From an uncultured Eubacteriales bacterium (GTDB taxonomy: Bacteria; Bacillota; Clostridia; Oscillospirales; Oscillospiraceae), in NCBI GenBank assembly GCA_959602365.1, contig CAUGSS010000001.1:115996-179995 (forward strand): DNA of 64,000 bases, in the 5' to 3' direction. A model generated the notes under the pieces. The model did not search any database. It was not told the origin of the DNA and worked only from the letters and a program-made list of their open reading frames with translations. A program made the position numbers and the translations under genes. Position 1 is the first letter of the stretch. Every line of letters begins with the position of its first letter. This document shows positions 9,330 through 16,800 of this stretch, piece by piece.

Positions 9330-9362
9330 TGACCGGTTCTCCACACCCGGTCCAACCGGCGC
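9330..9362 (+). promoter_or_regulatory. Candidate preQ1-I-like element in the queT leader
   Basis: The predicted 5' end of the queT RNA begins with stem ACCGG (9332-9336) / CCGGT (9347-9351) around the loop TTCTCCACAC. The GGUUC...ACACCC frame resembles the preQ1-I aptamer and the gene is a queuosine-precursor transporter family member. However, the A-rich tail that docks in the minor groove and the pseudoknot partner are not evident, so this is a weak candidate. Confidence 0.25.
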
Positions 9363-9440
9363 GGAATGTCCAGCTCCTTCCCCGCCGCTGTGCGGTCTCT
9401 GTTTCGCCGTACTCTAAATATAAAATGGAGGTATCCTGCA

Positions 9441-9962
9441 ATGAGAAACAACCTGACCCGCCGGCTGTGTACCGGCGGCGTAATCGCGGCGCTCTACGCC
9501 GTGCTCACCCTGGCCCTGCCCATGTTGTCCTACGGTCCGGTCCAGATCCGCTTTTCCGAGGCCCTGACCGTGCTGCCCTTCTTCCTGCCCGAGGCCATCC
9601 CCGGCCTGGCGGTGGGCTGTTTTGTGGCCAATCTGCTGGGCTCCCCCTATGCCCTGGACTGGGTGGTGGGCACCCTGGCCACCCTGCTGGCCGCCCTCTG
9701 GACGTCCAAGCTTCGGCATAAATGGCTGGCGCCCATGCCGCCGGTGATCTGCAATATGGTCATTGTCGGGGCGGAGATCGCCTGGTTTGAGGGGGGCTTC
9801 ACCGCCGCCTTCTTCCCAGCATGGGCCTACAATGCGGCCACTGTCGGCCTGGGGGAACTGCTGGCCTGCTATATCTTGGGGATGCTGTTGGTCAATCTGC
9901 TGCCCAAAATCCCCTACTTCCGCCAGATGATGCCGGAACAGCGCCTGTCCCGGCTGGCCTGA
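9441..9962 (+). CDS. queT: QueT family transporter (queuosine precursor uptake)
   Basis: 173 residues, five to six hydrophobic helices. The segments GGVIAALYAVLTLALPMLSYGPVQIRFSEALTVLPFF (in overlapping pieces) and AIPGLAVGCFVANLLGSPYALDWVVGTLATLLAA match the QueT family, thought to be substrate-binding (S) components of ECF transporters for queuosine precursors such as preQ1. It would need the shared ECF energy module, which is not in this window. TGGAGG precedes the ATG. It is transcribed alone, divergent from birA, and ends at a good terminator. Confidence 0.85.
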   Translation: MRNNLTRRLCTGGVIAALYAVLTLALPMLSYGPVQIRFSEALTVLPFFLPEAIPGLAVGCFVANLLGSPYALDWVVGTLATLLAALWTSKLRHKWLAPMPPVICNMVIVGAEIAWFEGGFTAAFFPAWAYNAATVGLGELLACYILGMLLVNLLPKIPYFRQMMPEQRLSRLA

Positions 9963-9999
9963 CTGGGATCCGCGGCGGTCTGCCGTTTTGGAGCCGTCA

Positions 10000-10031
10000 A
10001 AAAGCCCGCGCAGTGGAGTGCGCGGGCTTTT
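10000..10031 (+). terminator. Terminator after queT
   Basis: A 13-bp perfect stem (AAAAGCCCGCGCA with its complement) around GTGGAG, ending in TTTT. It can work on both strands. Confidence 0.85.
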
Positions 10032-10087
10032 GTGCTGCCTTAAAGGCGTGTATCCCGGAGTTTTCCGGGGGATAGCGCAGATTTTTC

Positions 10088-10115
10088 TTGACTTTCCATA
10101 GGATTCCGGTATAAT
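10088..10115 (+). promoter_or_regulatory. Promoter of the rpsF-ssb-rpsR operon
   Basis: -35 TTGACT (10088-10093), 16-bp spacer, perfect -10 TATAAT (10110-10115). A leader of about 90 bases follows, long enough for S6:S18 autoregulation, but I cannot firmly identify the binding motif. Confidence 0.8.
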
Positions 10116-10212
10116 AGAAAAGCTAGTGCGCCCCCATGGGCCGCTATGCCAATCTATTTCCTTGCCTCTGACTGAGTGCGGAGGCCATTTGTCCATAAGG
10201 AGGTGCAAATCA

Positions 10213-10509
10213 ATGGCTAAGGTCAATGCAAACTATGAGGCGATGCTGATCATCAACCCCGCCGTGGGTGAGGAGGCCATCGCCGCTGTCGTGGAGCGTT
10301 TCAAGTCTCTGATCGAGAAGAACGGCACCCTGGCCGAGGTTGATGAGTGGGGGACCCGCCGTCTGGCGTATGAGATCAACCACATCAACGAGGGCTACTA
10401 TGTGCTGATCAGCTTCAACTCTGCTCCCGATCTGCCCGCTGAGGTCGAGCGTATCGCCAACATCACCGATGGCGTGATCCGTTCCCTGGTCGTCTGCAAG
10501 GACGAGTAA
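10213..10509 (+). CDS. rpsF: 30S ribosomal protein S6
   Basis: 98 residues starting MAKVNANYEAMLIINPAVGEE, with the S6 signature DEWGTRRLAYEINHINEGYYVL. S6 binds the central domain of 16S rRNA as a dimer with S18, whose gene lies downstream in the same operon. AAGGAGG precedes the ATG. The order rpsF-ssb-rpsR is the standard Firmicutes arrangement. Confidence 0.97.
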   Translation: MAKVNANYEAMLIINPAVGEEAIAAVVERFKSLIEKNGTLAEVDEWGTRRLAYEINHINEGYYVLISFNSAPDLPAEVERIANITDGVIRSLVVCKDE

Positions 10510-10524
10510 GAAGGAGCGTTTTCC

Positions 10525-11004
10525 ATGTTGAACCGTATTATCCTGATGGGCCGCCTGACCCGGGACCCGGAGCTGCGCCATACCGGCAGCGGCACTGCGG
10601 TGGCCTCTTTCTCTCTGGCCGTGGAGCGGGATTTCCGCGACAAGGCCAGCGGCCAGCGCGTCACCGACTTTATCGACGTTGTCGCGTGGCGTCAGACCGG
10701 TGAGTTCGTCTCCAAGTATTTCACCAAGGGCCGTATGGCTGTGGTGGAGGGCCGGCTCCAGATCCGCGATTGGCAGGATCGGGACGGCAACAAGCGCAGA
10801 AGCGCCGAGGTGGTGGCCGATAACGTCTATTTCGGCGACTCCCGCCGGGATGGCGACAGCCAGGACGGCGGCTATGTTCCCGCCTCCTCCGGCTATTCCT
10901 CCGCTCCCTCCAGCTACGCGCCCCCGGCCAACCAGAGCTTCGGCTCCGCCCCGGTCAGCGACTTCGCTGAGCTGAGCGACGACGACGGCGAGCTGCCCTT
11001 CTGA
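10525..11004 (+). CDS. ssb: Single-stranded DNA-binding protein
   Basis: 159 residues. An OB-fold domain (1-105; [20 protein letters not shown], then [18 protein letters not shown]) is followed by a Gly/Ser/Tyr-rich linker and the acidic tip DDDGELPF that recruits replication and repair partners. It coats single-stranded DNA during replication, recombination and repair. It sits between rpsF and rpsR, 15 bp after the former. Confidence 0.97.
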   Translation: MLNRIILMGRLTRDPELRHTGSGTAVASFSLAVERDFRDKASGQRVTDFIDVVAWRQTGEFVSKYFTKGRMAVVEGRLQIRDWQDRDGNKRRSAEVVADNVYFGDSRRDGDSQDGGYVPASSGYSSAPSSYAPPANQSFGSAPVSDFAELSDDDGELPF

Positions 11005-11090
11005 GCGACTCCCGCCCGAACAAGACTTCTGACTGTGTGCCCGGCGTGGACACAGTTCTCTCAAATATCTCAAAGATAGGAGGTTTCGTT

Positions 11091-11324
11091 ATGGCTTTTG
11101 ATCGCAATCGCTCCCGTAAGCGCAGAAAGGTCTGCGTGTTCTGTGTGGACAAGATCCAGACCATCGACTACAAGGACACCAACAAGCTGCGCCGCTATAT
11201 TTCCGAGCGGGGTAAGATCCTGCCCCGCCGCACCACCGGCACCTGCGCCATGCACCAGCGCCAGCTGACCACCGCTATCAAGCGGGCCCGTCAGGTCGCT
11301 CTGCTGCCCTATGTGCTGGACTGA
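11091..11324 (+). CDS. rpsR: 30S ribosomal protein S18
   Basis: 77 residues with the S18 core [23 protein letters not shown] and the C-terminal [20 protein letters not shown]. The N-terminal VCVFC pair and the Cys/His of CAMHQ form a possible zinc site, the C+ version of S18. It binds S6 on the 16S platform. AGGAGG lies 8 bases upstream. Last gene of the operon, followed by a terminator. Confidence 0.97.
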   Translation: MAFDRNRSRKRRKVCVFCVDKIQTIDYKDTNKLRRYISERGKILPRRTTGTCAMHQRQLTTAIKRARQVALLPYVLD

Positions 11325-11336
11325 ATCACAGCGCAC

Positions 11337-11376
11337 AAGGCCTGTCCGTTTTCGAATGGACAGGCCTTTTCTTTTT
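11337..11376 (+). terminator. Terminator of the rpsF-ssb-rpsR operon
   Basis: An 11-bp stem (AAGGCCTGTCC with its complement) and a T-rich tail TTTTCTTTTT directly after the rpsR stop. Confidence 0.9.
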
Positions 11377-11630
11377 GAGTAGGGAAACCACCGGCTCTGC
11401 CGGTGGAGGCGCCCCGTAGAAAAGCTTTAGCTTCAAGCATCGAGCGAAGCGAGCCACTAACAGCAAATTATCAGTGAAGGAAAGCTTTCGTTAGAACAGC
11501 GTCTGCCCGTTTACGGGCTGTGGGGCAAGTGATGCGAGTGAAATAAAATTCAGTGCGTCTTGAGACGCATGCCGGTAATAGGCCCTTATAGGGCCTACTC
11601 AAGCCACCGGCTTAGCCGGTGGTTATGACT
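11375..11630 (+). mobile_element. Hairpin-flanked non-autonomous element resembling IS200/IS605 ends (orphan omega-RNA-like)
   Basis: About 250 bp with no coding frame of note, bounded by two near-identical hairpins: CCACCGGC-TCT-GCCGGTGG (11388-11406) and CCACCGGC-TTA-GCCGGTGG (11604-11622). Outside the left one lies TTGAGTAGG (11375-11383), and inside the right one its exact complement CCTACTCAA (11594-11602). Three more hairpins lie inside: GCCCG-TTTA-CGGGC, GCGTCT-TG-AGACGC and GGCCCT-TAT-AGGGCC. Paired subterminal hairpins, and a right end reading CCACCGGC..GCCGGTGG then TTATGAC, are typical of IS200/IS605-family elements, whose right ends also encode the TnpB guide (omega) RNA. No transposase or TnpB frame is present, so this would be a PATE/MITE-like derivative. 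Family assignment rests on recall of such ends, not on a search. Confidence 0.6.
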
Positions 11631-12129
11631 CTGACGGCCCGCGCTCCTGTCGCTGGGGACTGCCGCTTTGAACCGGGGGGCATTCCCCGCCTGTCCACGC
11701 CATCTCCAGCTCGGCCAGGGTTCCGGAGAGGGGGTGTTCCCGGCCGGTCATCCGAAAGCCGTGCCTTTGGTACAGGCTCTGGGCCCTTGGATTGTTGCTC
11801 AGCACCCAAAGGACAGGAGTTCCGGCACAATGGGCCATGGCAAAGCGCAGCAGGGTGGAGCCGTAACCCTTTCCCTGTTCCGAGGGCAGAACGTAGAGGT
11901 TCTCGATCAGAGATCCCTACAGGGATACCAGGCCCACCGGCTGTGCTTCTGCCAGCATCCAGAGCTGCTTTCCCTGCATCAGCTCCCCTCTCAGATATGC
12001 CGCCTGCCGCTGGGGCGTGTGGGCGGCCACAAACTCCGGCGAACAGAATGAGCGGTGGGAGTCCCGCCAGGATTCGGCGTGGACTGCGGCGGCCTGAAGC
12101 AGGTTTTCTTCGGTAACCGGGAGCACCAT
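11623..12129 (-). pseudogene. GNAT family N-acetyltransferase interrupted by an in-frame UAG
   Basis: One reading frame gives a GNAT-like protein of about 168 codons: MVLPVTEENLLQAAAVHAES at the start, then GLVSL, a TAG stop at codon 71 (11919-11917), then without a frameshift GSLIENLYVLPSEQGKGYGSTLL with the acetyl-CoA loop (QGKGYG) and NNPRAQSLYQRHGFRMTG. The family expects a sense codon at the stop position, so a single C-to-T or similar change is the simplest cause. The last 20 or so residues look foreign and end in TAA at the edge of the IS605-like element, suggesting the element also replaced the native C-terminus. It lies 1 bp after the radical SAM gene. Likely dead unless UAG is read through. 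Confidence 0.75.
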
Positions 12130-12130
12130 G

Positions 12131-13006
12131 TCACACCCCCGTCAGGTCAAAGGGTGGGATGTACTGCTCCGAGGCGGCCTCCCGCTCCTGGGTAAAGCCC
12201 TCCAGGCCCAGCAGGGCCATATACTCCTCCGCCCGCCGGACCTCCCCCTTGCGCAGGGGGCGGTTGATCTCCGCAAACTCCGGGGCCCGGCCCCAGGGGG
12301 TGTATTGGCTCATCAGGGAGAAGAGGACCGCTCCCGGGGCAAAGGTGTCCTTCACCCAGTCCATCACCGCCTTGGCCGCCTCCACCTGTCCCGGCAGCAC
12401 CAGGTGCCGGATGATGACCCCCCGGGTCATGATCCCATCGCTGTCGAATTGGCAGGGGCCGGTCTGCCGGAACATCTCCAGGATGGCCGCCTTTGCCGCC
12501 TCCGGATAGTCCGGCGCATCGGAGTAGCGCCCCGCCGGCGCCGGGTCCACATACTTCAGGTCGGGGAGGTAGATGTCGATTTTCCCCTCCAGGGCGCGCA
12601 GGGTGTCGGTCCGGTCATAGCCCCCGGTGTTCCAAACCACCGGCACCGGCAGAGGCCGGTCCAGCAGATCGGAGATCACATGGGCGTAGTGGGTGGGGTT
12701 GACCAGGTTGATGTTGTGGGCCCCCTGGCCGATCAGTTCCAAACAGATCTCCCGCAGCCGCTCCAGCGAGACGGGTTTTCCGTAGTTGGCGTGGCTGATC
12801 TGCTCATTCTGGCAGAAGACGCACCGCAGGCTGCAGCCGGAGAAAAAGATGGTGCCCGAGCCCCGGGTGCCGGAAATGGGGGGTTCCTCCCACCGGTGCA
12901 GAGCCGCCCGGGCCACCACCGGGGCGGCGGGCATGCGGCATATCCCGGCGCCCTCGGTCTCGGTGCGCTCGGCCCCGCAGCGCCGGGGGCACAGCGTGCA
13001 GATCAT
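12131..13006 (-). CDS. Radical SAM protein, pyruvate-formate-lyase-activating-enzyme-like
   Basis: 291 residues. The N-terminus CTLCPRRCGAER supplies an extra Cys cluster, followed by GTIFFSGCSLRCVFCQN, the CxxxCxxC radical SAM [4Fe-4S] motif, and a TIM-barrel with NLVNPTHYAHVI and DIYLPDLKYVDP. This places it in the PflX/YjjW-type group (COG1313), often annotated as glycyl-radical-enzyme activating protein; the true substrate is unknown for most members. The start at 13006 has GGGAGGG at good spacing and overlaps the mutY stop by 4 bp, so the two are co-transcribed. No glycyl radical enzyme gene is nearby. Confidence 0.85.
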   Translation of the reverse strand: MICTLCPRRCGAERTETEGAGICRMPAAPVVARAALHRWEEPPISGTRGSGTIFFSGCSLRCVFCQNEQISHANYGKPVSLERLREICLELIGQGAHNINLVNPTHYAHVISDLLDRPLPVPVVWNTGGYDRTDTLRALEGKIDIYLPDLKYVDPAPAGRYSDAPDYPEAAKAAILEMFRQTGPCQFDSDGIMTRGVIIRHLVLPGQVEAAKAVMDWVKDTFAPGAVLFSLMSQYTPWGRAPEFAEINRPLRKGEVRRAEEYMALLGLEGFTQEREAASEQYIPPFDLTGV

Positions 13007-14073
13007 GGAAATCCCTCCCATCTGGCCAGCCGCTGCTCAACGGCGGACCGGAAGCTTTGAAAGGCGTTGGGCACGGCGTAGACTTGTTCCAGCTCCCGCC
13101 GCCCCGCCCACACCCAGCCTTCGGGCAGTTCCGGCCCGGCGGCGTCCACAGCCAGCGCGCGCATGTGCCACTCGATGTGGGTGAAGATGTGCTTGCCCGC
13201 GCCCGCCGGTTCCCGGCACAGCGGGGTGATGTGCCAGTCGGCCAGAGGGTCCTGCCGCTGGGAGAGCTCGTTGGGATATTCCCACAGGCCCGCCAGCAGG
13301 CCTCTTCCCGGACGGCGGCGCAGGGCCACCCTGCCGCCGTGAAAGATCAGATAGACGGTGCGCTCCTCCGTCCGCCGCCCCTTCTTGGGGGCTTTGACCG
13401 GGAGAAGGCCGGTCTTGTCCTCCCGGCAGGCGGTGCACAGCTCCCGCACCGGACACCGGTCGCACAGAGGGGCCCCGTTGGGCAGGCAGACTGTGGCCCC
13501 CAGCTCCATCAGGGCCTGATTGAACTGGCCGGGGCAGTCCTGGGGGATGACCTGGAGCAGCAGCGCCCGGGCGGCGTCCTTGGTGTCCTGGCGGGCGATG
13601 TCCCGCTGGCTGCCCAACACCCGGGCGAGCACCCGCAGCACATTGCCGTCCACGGCCGGGACCGGGATGCCGAAGGCGATAGAGGCGATGGCTCCGGCGG
13701 TGTAGTCGCCGATGCCGGCCAGGGCCCGGATCTGGCCGTAGTCCGCCGGCATTTCGCCCCCGTGGCGCTCCAAAATCTGCCGGGCCGCCTTCTGCAGATT
13801 CCTGGCCCGGTTATAGTACCCCAGCCCCTGCCACAGCTTCATCAGCTGGTCCTCGTCCGCCTGGGCCAGGGCGCTGATGGTGGGCAGGGCGGCCATAAAG
13901 CGCTCAAAATAGCCGATGACCGCCGCCACCCGGGTCTGCTGGAGCATGATCTCCGACACCCAGACCCGGTAGGGGGTGGGATCGCTCCGCCAGGGCAGCA
14001 CCCGGGCGTGCTCCTGGTACCATTGCAGCAGCGGGATTACTCCCCGCTCCAGCCGCTCCTGTTCTGTCTCCAA
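13003..14073 (-). CDS. mutY: A/G-specific adenine glycosylase
   Basis: 356 residues, removing adenine mispaired with 8-oxoguanine. Visible are SEIMLQQTRV with catalytic Glu41, the helix-hairpin-helix LAGIGDYTAGAI leading to VDGNVLRV with catalytic Asp142, the four-cysteine cluster C196-X7-C204-X2-C207-X5-C213, and a C-terminal NUDIX-like domain that senses 8-oxoG. The start is a TTG at 14073 with GGGAGGGG upstream; the longer frame extends into sequence without family character. First gene of the mutY / radical SAM / acetyltransferase operon. Confidence 0.92.
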   Translation of the reverse strand: METEQERLERGVIPLLQWYQEHARVLPWRSDPTPYRVWVSEIMLQQTRVAAVIGYFERFMAALPTISALAQADEDQLMKLWQGLGYYNRARNLQKAARQILERHGGEMPADYGQIRALAGIGDYTAGAIASIAFGIPVPAVDGNVLRVLARVLGSQRDIARQDTKDAARALLLQVIPQDCPGQFNQALMELGATVCLPNGAPLCDRCPVRELCTACREDKTGLLPVKAPKKGRRTEERTVYLIFHGGRVALRRRPGRGLLAGLWEYPNELSQRQDPLADWHITPLCREPAGAGKHIFTHIEWHMRALAVDAAGPELPEGWVWAGRRELEQVYAVPNAFQSFRSAVEQRLARWEGFP

Positions 14074-14225
14074 ACCGGTCCCCTCCCGTGCCGGGGCGGA
14101 TGCCCGCCCCCTGTCAGCTTCCCTTACCCGCCCTCCGGGGCGGGTACAGCGGGTTCTATTATAGCGGATTTGGCCGCCGGTTGCAATCGCCGCCCCCGGG
14201 AGCGGAGCGGCGGAGGGCGGGCGGA

Positions 14226-14255
14226 TTGACAAGGAAAGGGGAGCTGTGATAAAAT
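14226..14255 (+). promoter_or_regulatory. Promoter of tRNA-Leu
   Basis: Consensus -35 TTGACA (14226-14231), 18-bp spacer, -10 TAAAAT (14250-14255), 10 bp before the tRNA. Confidence 0.7.
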
Positions 14256-14265
14256 TCACACACAT

Positions 14266-14350
14266 GCGGGTATGGCGGAATTGGCAGACGCGCAGGATTT
14301 AGGTTCCTGTGGAGCGATCCGTGTGGGTTCGACCCCCACTACCCGTACCA
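14266..14350 (+). tRNA. tRNA-Leu (anticodon TAG)
   Basis: 85 nt including an encoded CCA. The acceptor stem GCGGGTA pairs with TACCCGT, the anticodon stem CAGGA/TCCTG encloses TTTAGGT with anticodon TAG (reads CUA and neighbours), a long variable arm is present as in class II tRNAs, and the T-loop is GGTTCGACCCC. Own promoter and terminator, so a single-gene unit. Confidence 0.95.
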
Positions 14351-14351
14351 C

Positions 14352-14386
14352 AAAACAGGGCATCTGCAAAGCAGATGCCCTGTTTT
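14352..14386 (+). terminator. Terminator after tRNA-Leu
   Basis: Perfect 16-bp stem (AAAACAGGGCATCTGC and complement) with a 3-base loop ending in TTTT. Confidence 0.9.
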
Positions 14387-14440
14387 GCAGGTTCCGGCGG
14401 CCTTTGGTGGTAATATAATAAATTTGACTTTATTTATATC

Positions 14441-14467
14441 TTGACAATACAGTGCGATATACAGTAT
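14441..14467 (+). promoter_or_regulatory. Promoter/operator of the PadR operon
   Basis: -35 TTGACA (14441-14446) with weak -10 candidates about 16-17 bp downstream. The palindrome ATAC-A-GTAT (14459-14467) and a partial copy (ATACAGT, 14448-14454) overlap it; autorepression by the PadR protein is a reasonable inference. Confidence 0.5.
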
Positions 14468-14490
14468 CCTAGGGATAGGAGGTGACGCCC

Positions 14491-14835
14491 ATGGGGGAGG
14501 AGAAGGATCTGCTGTCCGCCCTGATTCTGGAGTTGCGCCGGGGTACGCTGACCATCAGCGTGCTCAGCCAGATGGCGGAGCCCAAGTACGGATATGCCCT
14601 GGTGCAGAGCCTGGAGGCGAAGGGGGTCGCCATCGACCCCAACACGCTGTATCCGCTGCTCCGCAGGCTGGAGAGCCAGGGGCTTTTGGAGAGCAAATGG
14701 GAGACAGGGGGCGCGAAGCCCAGAAAATATTATCAGCGCACTCCCTACGGCCGGGAGATTTACGGCCAGTTGAAGGACTACTGGACCCATCTGTCCGCCG
14801 GGGTGGAGCGGCTGTTGAAGGAGGAAGAGGGATGA
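14491..14835 (+). CDS. PadR family transcriptional regulator
   Basis: 114 residues. The winged-helix signature is clear: LRRGTLTISVLSQMAEPKYGYALVQSLE, then DPNTLYPLLRRLESQGLLES and KPRKYYQRTPYGREI. The start at 14491 is used because an AGGAGG site lies 8 bases upstream and overlaps the earlier GTG. It overlaps the next gene by 4 bp (ATGA); PadR regulators are often paired this way with a membrane protein bearing a HAAS/DUF1700 segment, and usually repress their own operon. Confidence 0.92.
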   Translation: MGEEKDLLSALILELRRGTLTISVLSQMAEPKYGYALVQSLEAKGVAIDPNTLYPLLRRLESQGLLESKWETGGAKPRKYYQRTPYGREIYGQLKDYWTHLSAGVERLLKEEEG

Positions 14836-15914
14836 AGCCACAGGATCAGGAGCTGATGCGCCGCTATATCTACCAGGTGCTCCGCCGCGTGCCCAAGGGC
14901 CGGCGGGACGAGGCGCGGATGGAGTTGGAGGAGCTCATCGGCGATATGTACGCCGATAAAGGCTCCATGGAGGAGACGCTGACCCAGTTGGGAGATCCCG
15001 CGGAGTTTGCCAGACAGTATCAGAACGGAAGCCAATATCTGATCGGCCCGGAATACCTGGAGACCTACCTGTGGTTTGTCAAGGTGGTCCTGCTCTGTAC
15101 CGGCATTCCGATTTTGGCGGTGGCCCTAGTGCAGGCCATGGTTTTCACCGGCCAAGACCAGATGTCCGCCCTGATCGGCGGGATCGTCGAGGGGCTGAGG
15201 ACGGGGATACCCGATGCGCTGGTCTCCTGTGTCACCGCCTTCGGCGCGGTGACGCTGGTCTTTGCCGTCATGGAGCGGCAAAAGGTGCAGCTCGAGCTGC
15301 GGCGGGCGGAGCAGTGGTCGTTGGAACAGCTGACGGAGCAGCCCAAGGGGGCGGACGTCCGCTGGACCCCCCGCTTCCTGGCGCCGGTGCCGGAGGAAAA
15401 AGCGCGCATCAGCCGGGGAGACAGCATTGTAGGGATCGTATTCCTTGTTATCTTATGCGTGCTGCTGGTGTTCGCCCCCCAGTTTTTTGCCGCCGTCATC
15501 ACCGAGGGGGAGAGGGTGCAAACTGTGCCGGTCTTCAATCTGGAGCGCTGGGGCAGCATTCTGCCGGTGTTTGTGCTCAGTCTGTTGGTGGGCCTGGCGG
15601 ATGAGATCTTGCGGCTGGTGACGGGCTGTTACTGCAAGCTGGTCATGCTGAGCAATATCCTGTGCGGGGCCGTCCAGATCGCCCTCAGCGCCGTCGTCCT
15701 GAAGGGGATGCCCCTCTGGAACCCGGATTTTGCCGCCCAGCTCCGGCTCGCGCTGGGGGAGCATACGGATTCCGCGCTGCGCTTCCTGCTGCGTTGGGAT
15801 GGGGCGCTGGTGTCCAACGCTTTGCTCGCCCTGATCGTCCTGATCACCCTGGCCGAGGTGGGCGTGACGGTCTATAAAACCCTTCGCTACGGCGTCTCCC
15901 CCCGGCGGAACTGA
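14832..15914 (+). CDS. Membrane protein with N-terminal HAAS/DUF1700-like segment
   Basis: 360 residues. The first 70 residues (MRRYIYQVLRRVPKGRR through TLTQLGDPAEFARQYQ) look like the helical HAAS/DUF1700 domain found in partners of PadR regulators. Six or so hydrophobic helices follow, at about residues 85-105, 120-150, 200-225, 245-265, 275-300 and 325-350. Translation is coupled to the PadR gene. Function unknown; in related pairs the membrane protein is thought to work with the regulator in envelope or stress control. Confidence 0.75.
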   Translation: MKPQDQELMRRYIYQVLRRVPKGRRDEARMELEELIGDMYADKGSMEETLTQLGDPAEFARQYQNGSQYLIGPEYLETYLWFVKVVLLCTGIPILAVALVQAMVFTGQDQMSALIGGIVEGLRTGIPDALVSCVTAFGAVTLVFAVMERQKVQLELRRAEQWSLEQLTEQPKGADVRWTPRFLAPVPEEKARISRGDSIVGIVFLVILCVLLVFAPQFFAAVITEGERVQTVPVFNLERWGSILPVFVLSLLVGLADEILRLVTGCYCKLVMLSNILCGAVQIALSAVVLKGMPLWNPDFAAQLRLALGEHTDSALRFLLRWDGALVSNALLALIVLITLAEVGVTVYKTLRYGVSPRRN

Positions 15915-15921
15915 CAGATCA

Positions 15922-15959
15922 CGCGCCCGGCGCGAGAGGTGCCTCTCGCGCCGGGCGCG
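15922..15959. terminator. Long GC-rich hairpin after the PadR operon
   Basis: A perfect 18-bp inverted repeat (outer arm CGCGCCCGGCG) with almost no loop, 7 bp after the stop. No U-tract, so termination is inferred from position. The 120 bp beyond it up to 16081 shows nothing I recognise. Confidence 0.5.
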
Positions 15960-16081
15960 TGTAAGCATTTGGGGCGGACGGTGGATCCCACTGGGAATCT
16001 CACCGGCAGCGGAGCTCCCCTACGCCGTGGAGGGGGATCCTCCGGTGCTGTGTTCCGGCGCCCCGGGCCGGGAGGGCCTCC

Positions 16082-16732
16082 CTATCCCCGCCGCCGGGCC
16101 AGGGTGACGCAGACCACCTGCTTTGCCCCGGCGGTCTTCAGCACCCGGGCGCACTCGTCCAGGGTGGCGCCGGAGGTGATGATGTCGTCCACCAGCAACA
16201 GCCGTTTCCCCCGCACCCCGGCGCCCCGCTTCAGCGTGTAGGTTCCCAAAATCTGAGCGGAGCGGAGGGATCGCTTGCCCTCCAGCCGGGAGAGGGGAGG
16301 CCGGTGGGCCTTGTACAGGGTGGCCTCCAGAGGCAGGGAGAGCTGGGCGGCGATCTCCCGGGCCAGCAGTTCCGCCTGGTCATACCCCCGCCTCCAGCGG
16401 CGCAGCCGGCTCAGAGGCGCCCAGGTGATGAAATCGAATCCGGTCTCTTCCCGGGAGGTCAGGCAGTCGGCCATCCATCTGCCGAACACCCGGGCATAGT
16501 GCCGCCTTCCGCCGAATTTGTAGCGCAGAAAGGCGGCCCGAAGCGGCTCCTGGTAGAAAAAGGGGGAGTAACAGCCCTCGAAGAAATCCCCCTCCTGTAC
16601 GGCCTGGAGGCCGGAGGCATAGGGGAGCGCCCGGGCGCATTCGGGGCAGATCACTTCCTTTAACCCGATGAGCTTTTGGCAAATTAGGCATTTGGGCGGA
16701 AACAACAGGTCCACCGGGGTGGGGACGGACAT
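16082..16732 (-). CDS. comFC: ComF family protein (phosphoribosyltransferase-like)
   Basis: 216 residues. An N-terminal zinc-finger pair (PPKCLICQ and VICPECAR) precedes a type I phosphoribosyltransferase domain with the PRPP loop LLLVDDIITSGATLDECARVL. ComFC takes part in DNA uptake during natural transformation, but homologues are universal in Firmicutes without known competence and may have another role. GGGGGAG precedes the ATG. Divergent from the phosphopantetheinyl transferase; no comFA helicase gene is adjacent. Confidence 0.88.
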   Translation of the reverse strand: MSVPTPVDLLFPPKCLICQKLIGLKEVICPECARALPYASGLQAVQEGDFFEGCYSPFFYQEPLRAAFLRYKFGGRRHYARVFGRWMADCLTSREETGFDFITWAPLSRLRRWRRGYDQAELLAREIAAQLSLPLEATLYKAHRPPLSRLEGKRSLRSAQILGTYTLKRGAGVRGKRLLLVDDIITSGATLDECARVLKTAGAKQVVCVTLARRRG

Positions 16733-16749
16733 GGCGGCTCCCCCTTTCG

Positions 16750-16778
16750 TTGACAGGGCGGATATGGGATGGTAAAGT
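16750..16778 (+). promoter_or_regulatory. Promoter of the phosphopantetheinyl transferase
   Basis: -35 TTGACA (16750-16755), 17-bp spacer, -10 TAAAGT (16773-16778). The predicted start near 16785 supports translation from GTG 16801. Confidence 0.65.
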
Positions 16779-16800
16779 GTTTCCCAGAGGTGATGCGGCG

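Noticed and set aside
10122..10212. S6:S18 autoregulatory leader motif before rpsF.
   Set aside because: The leader is long enough, but I could not place the conserved bulged stem with confidence.
13445..13495. MutY iron-sulfur spacing C-X7-C rather than the E. coli C-X6-C.
   Set aside because: All four Cys are present and this spacing is, to my knowledge, usual in clostridial MutY, so it is not a defect.
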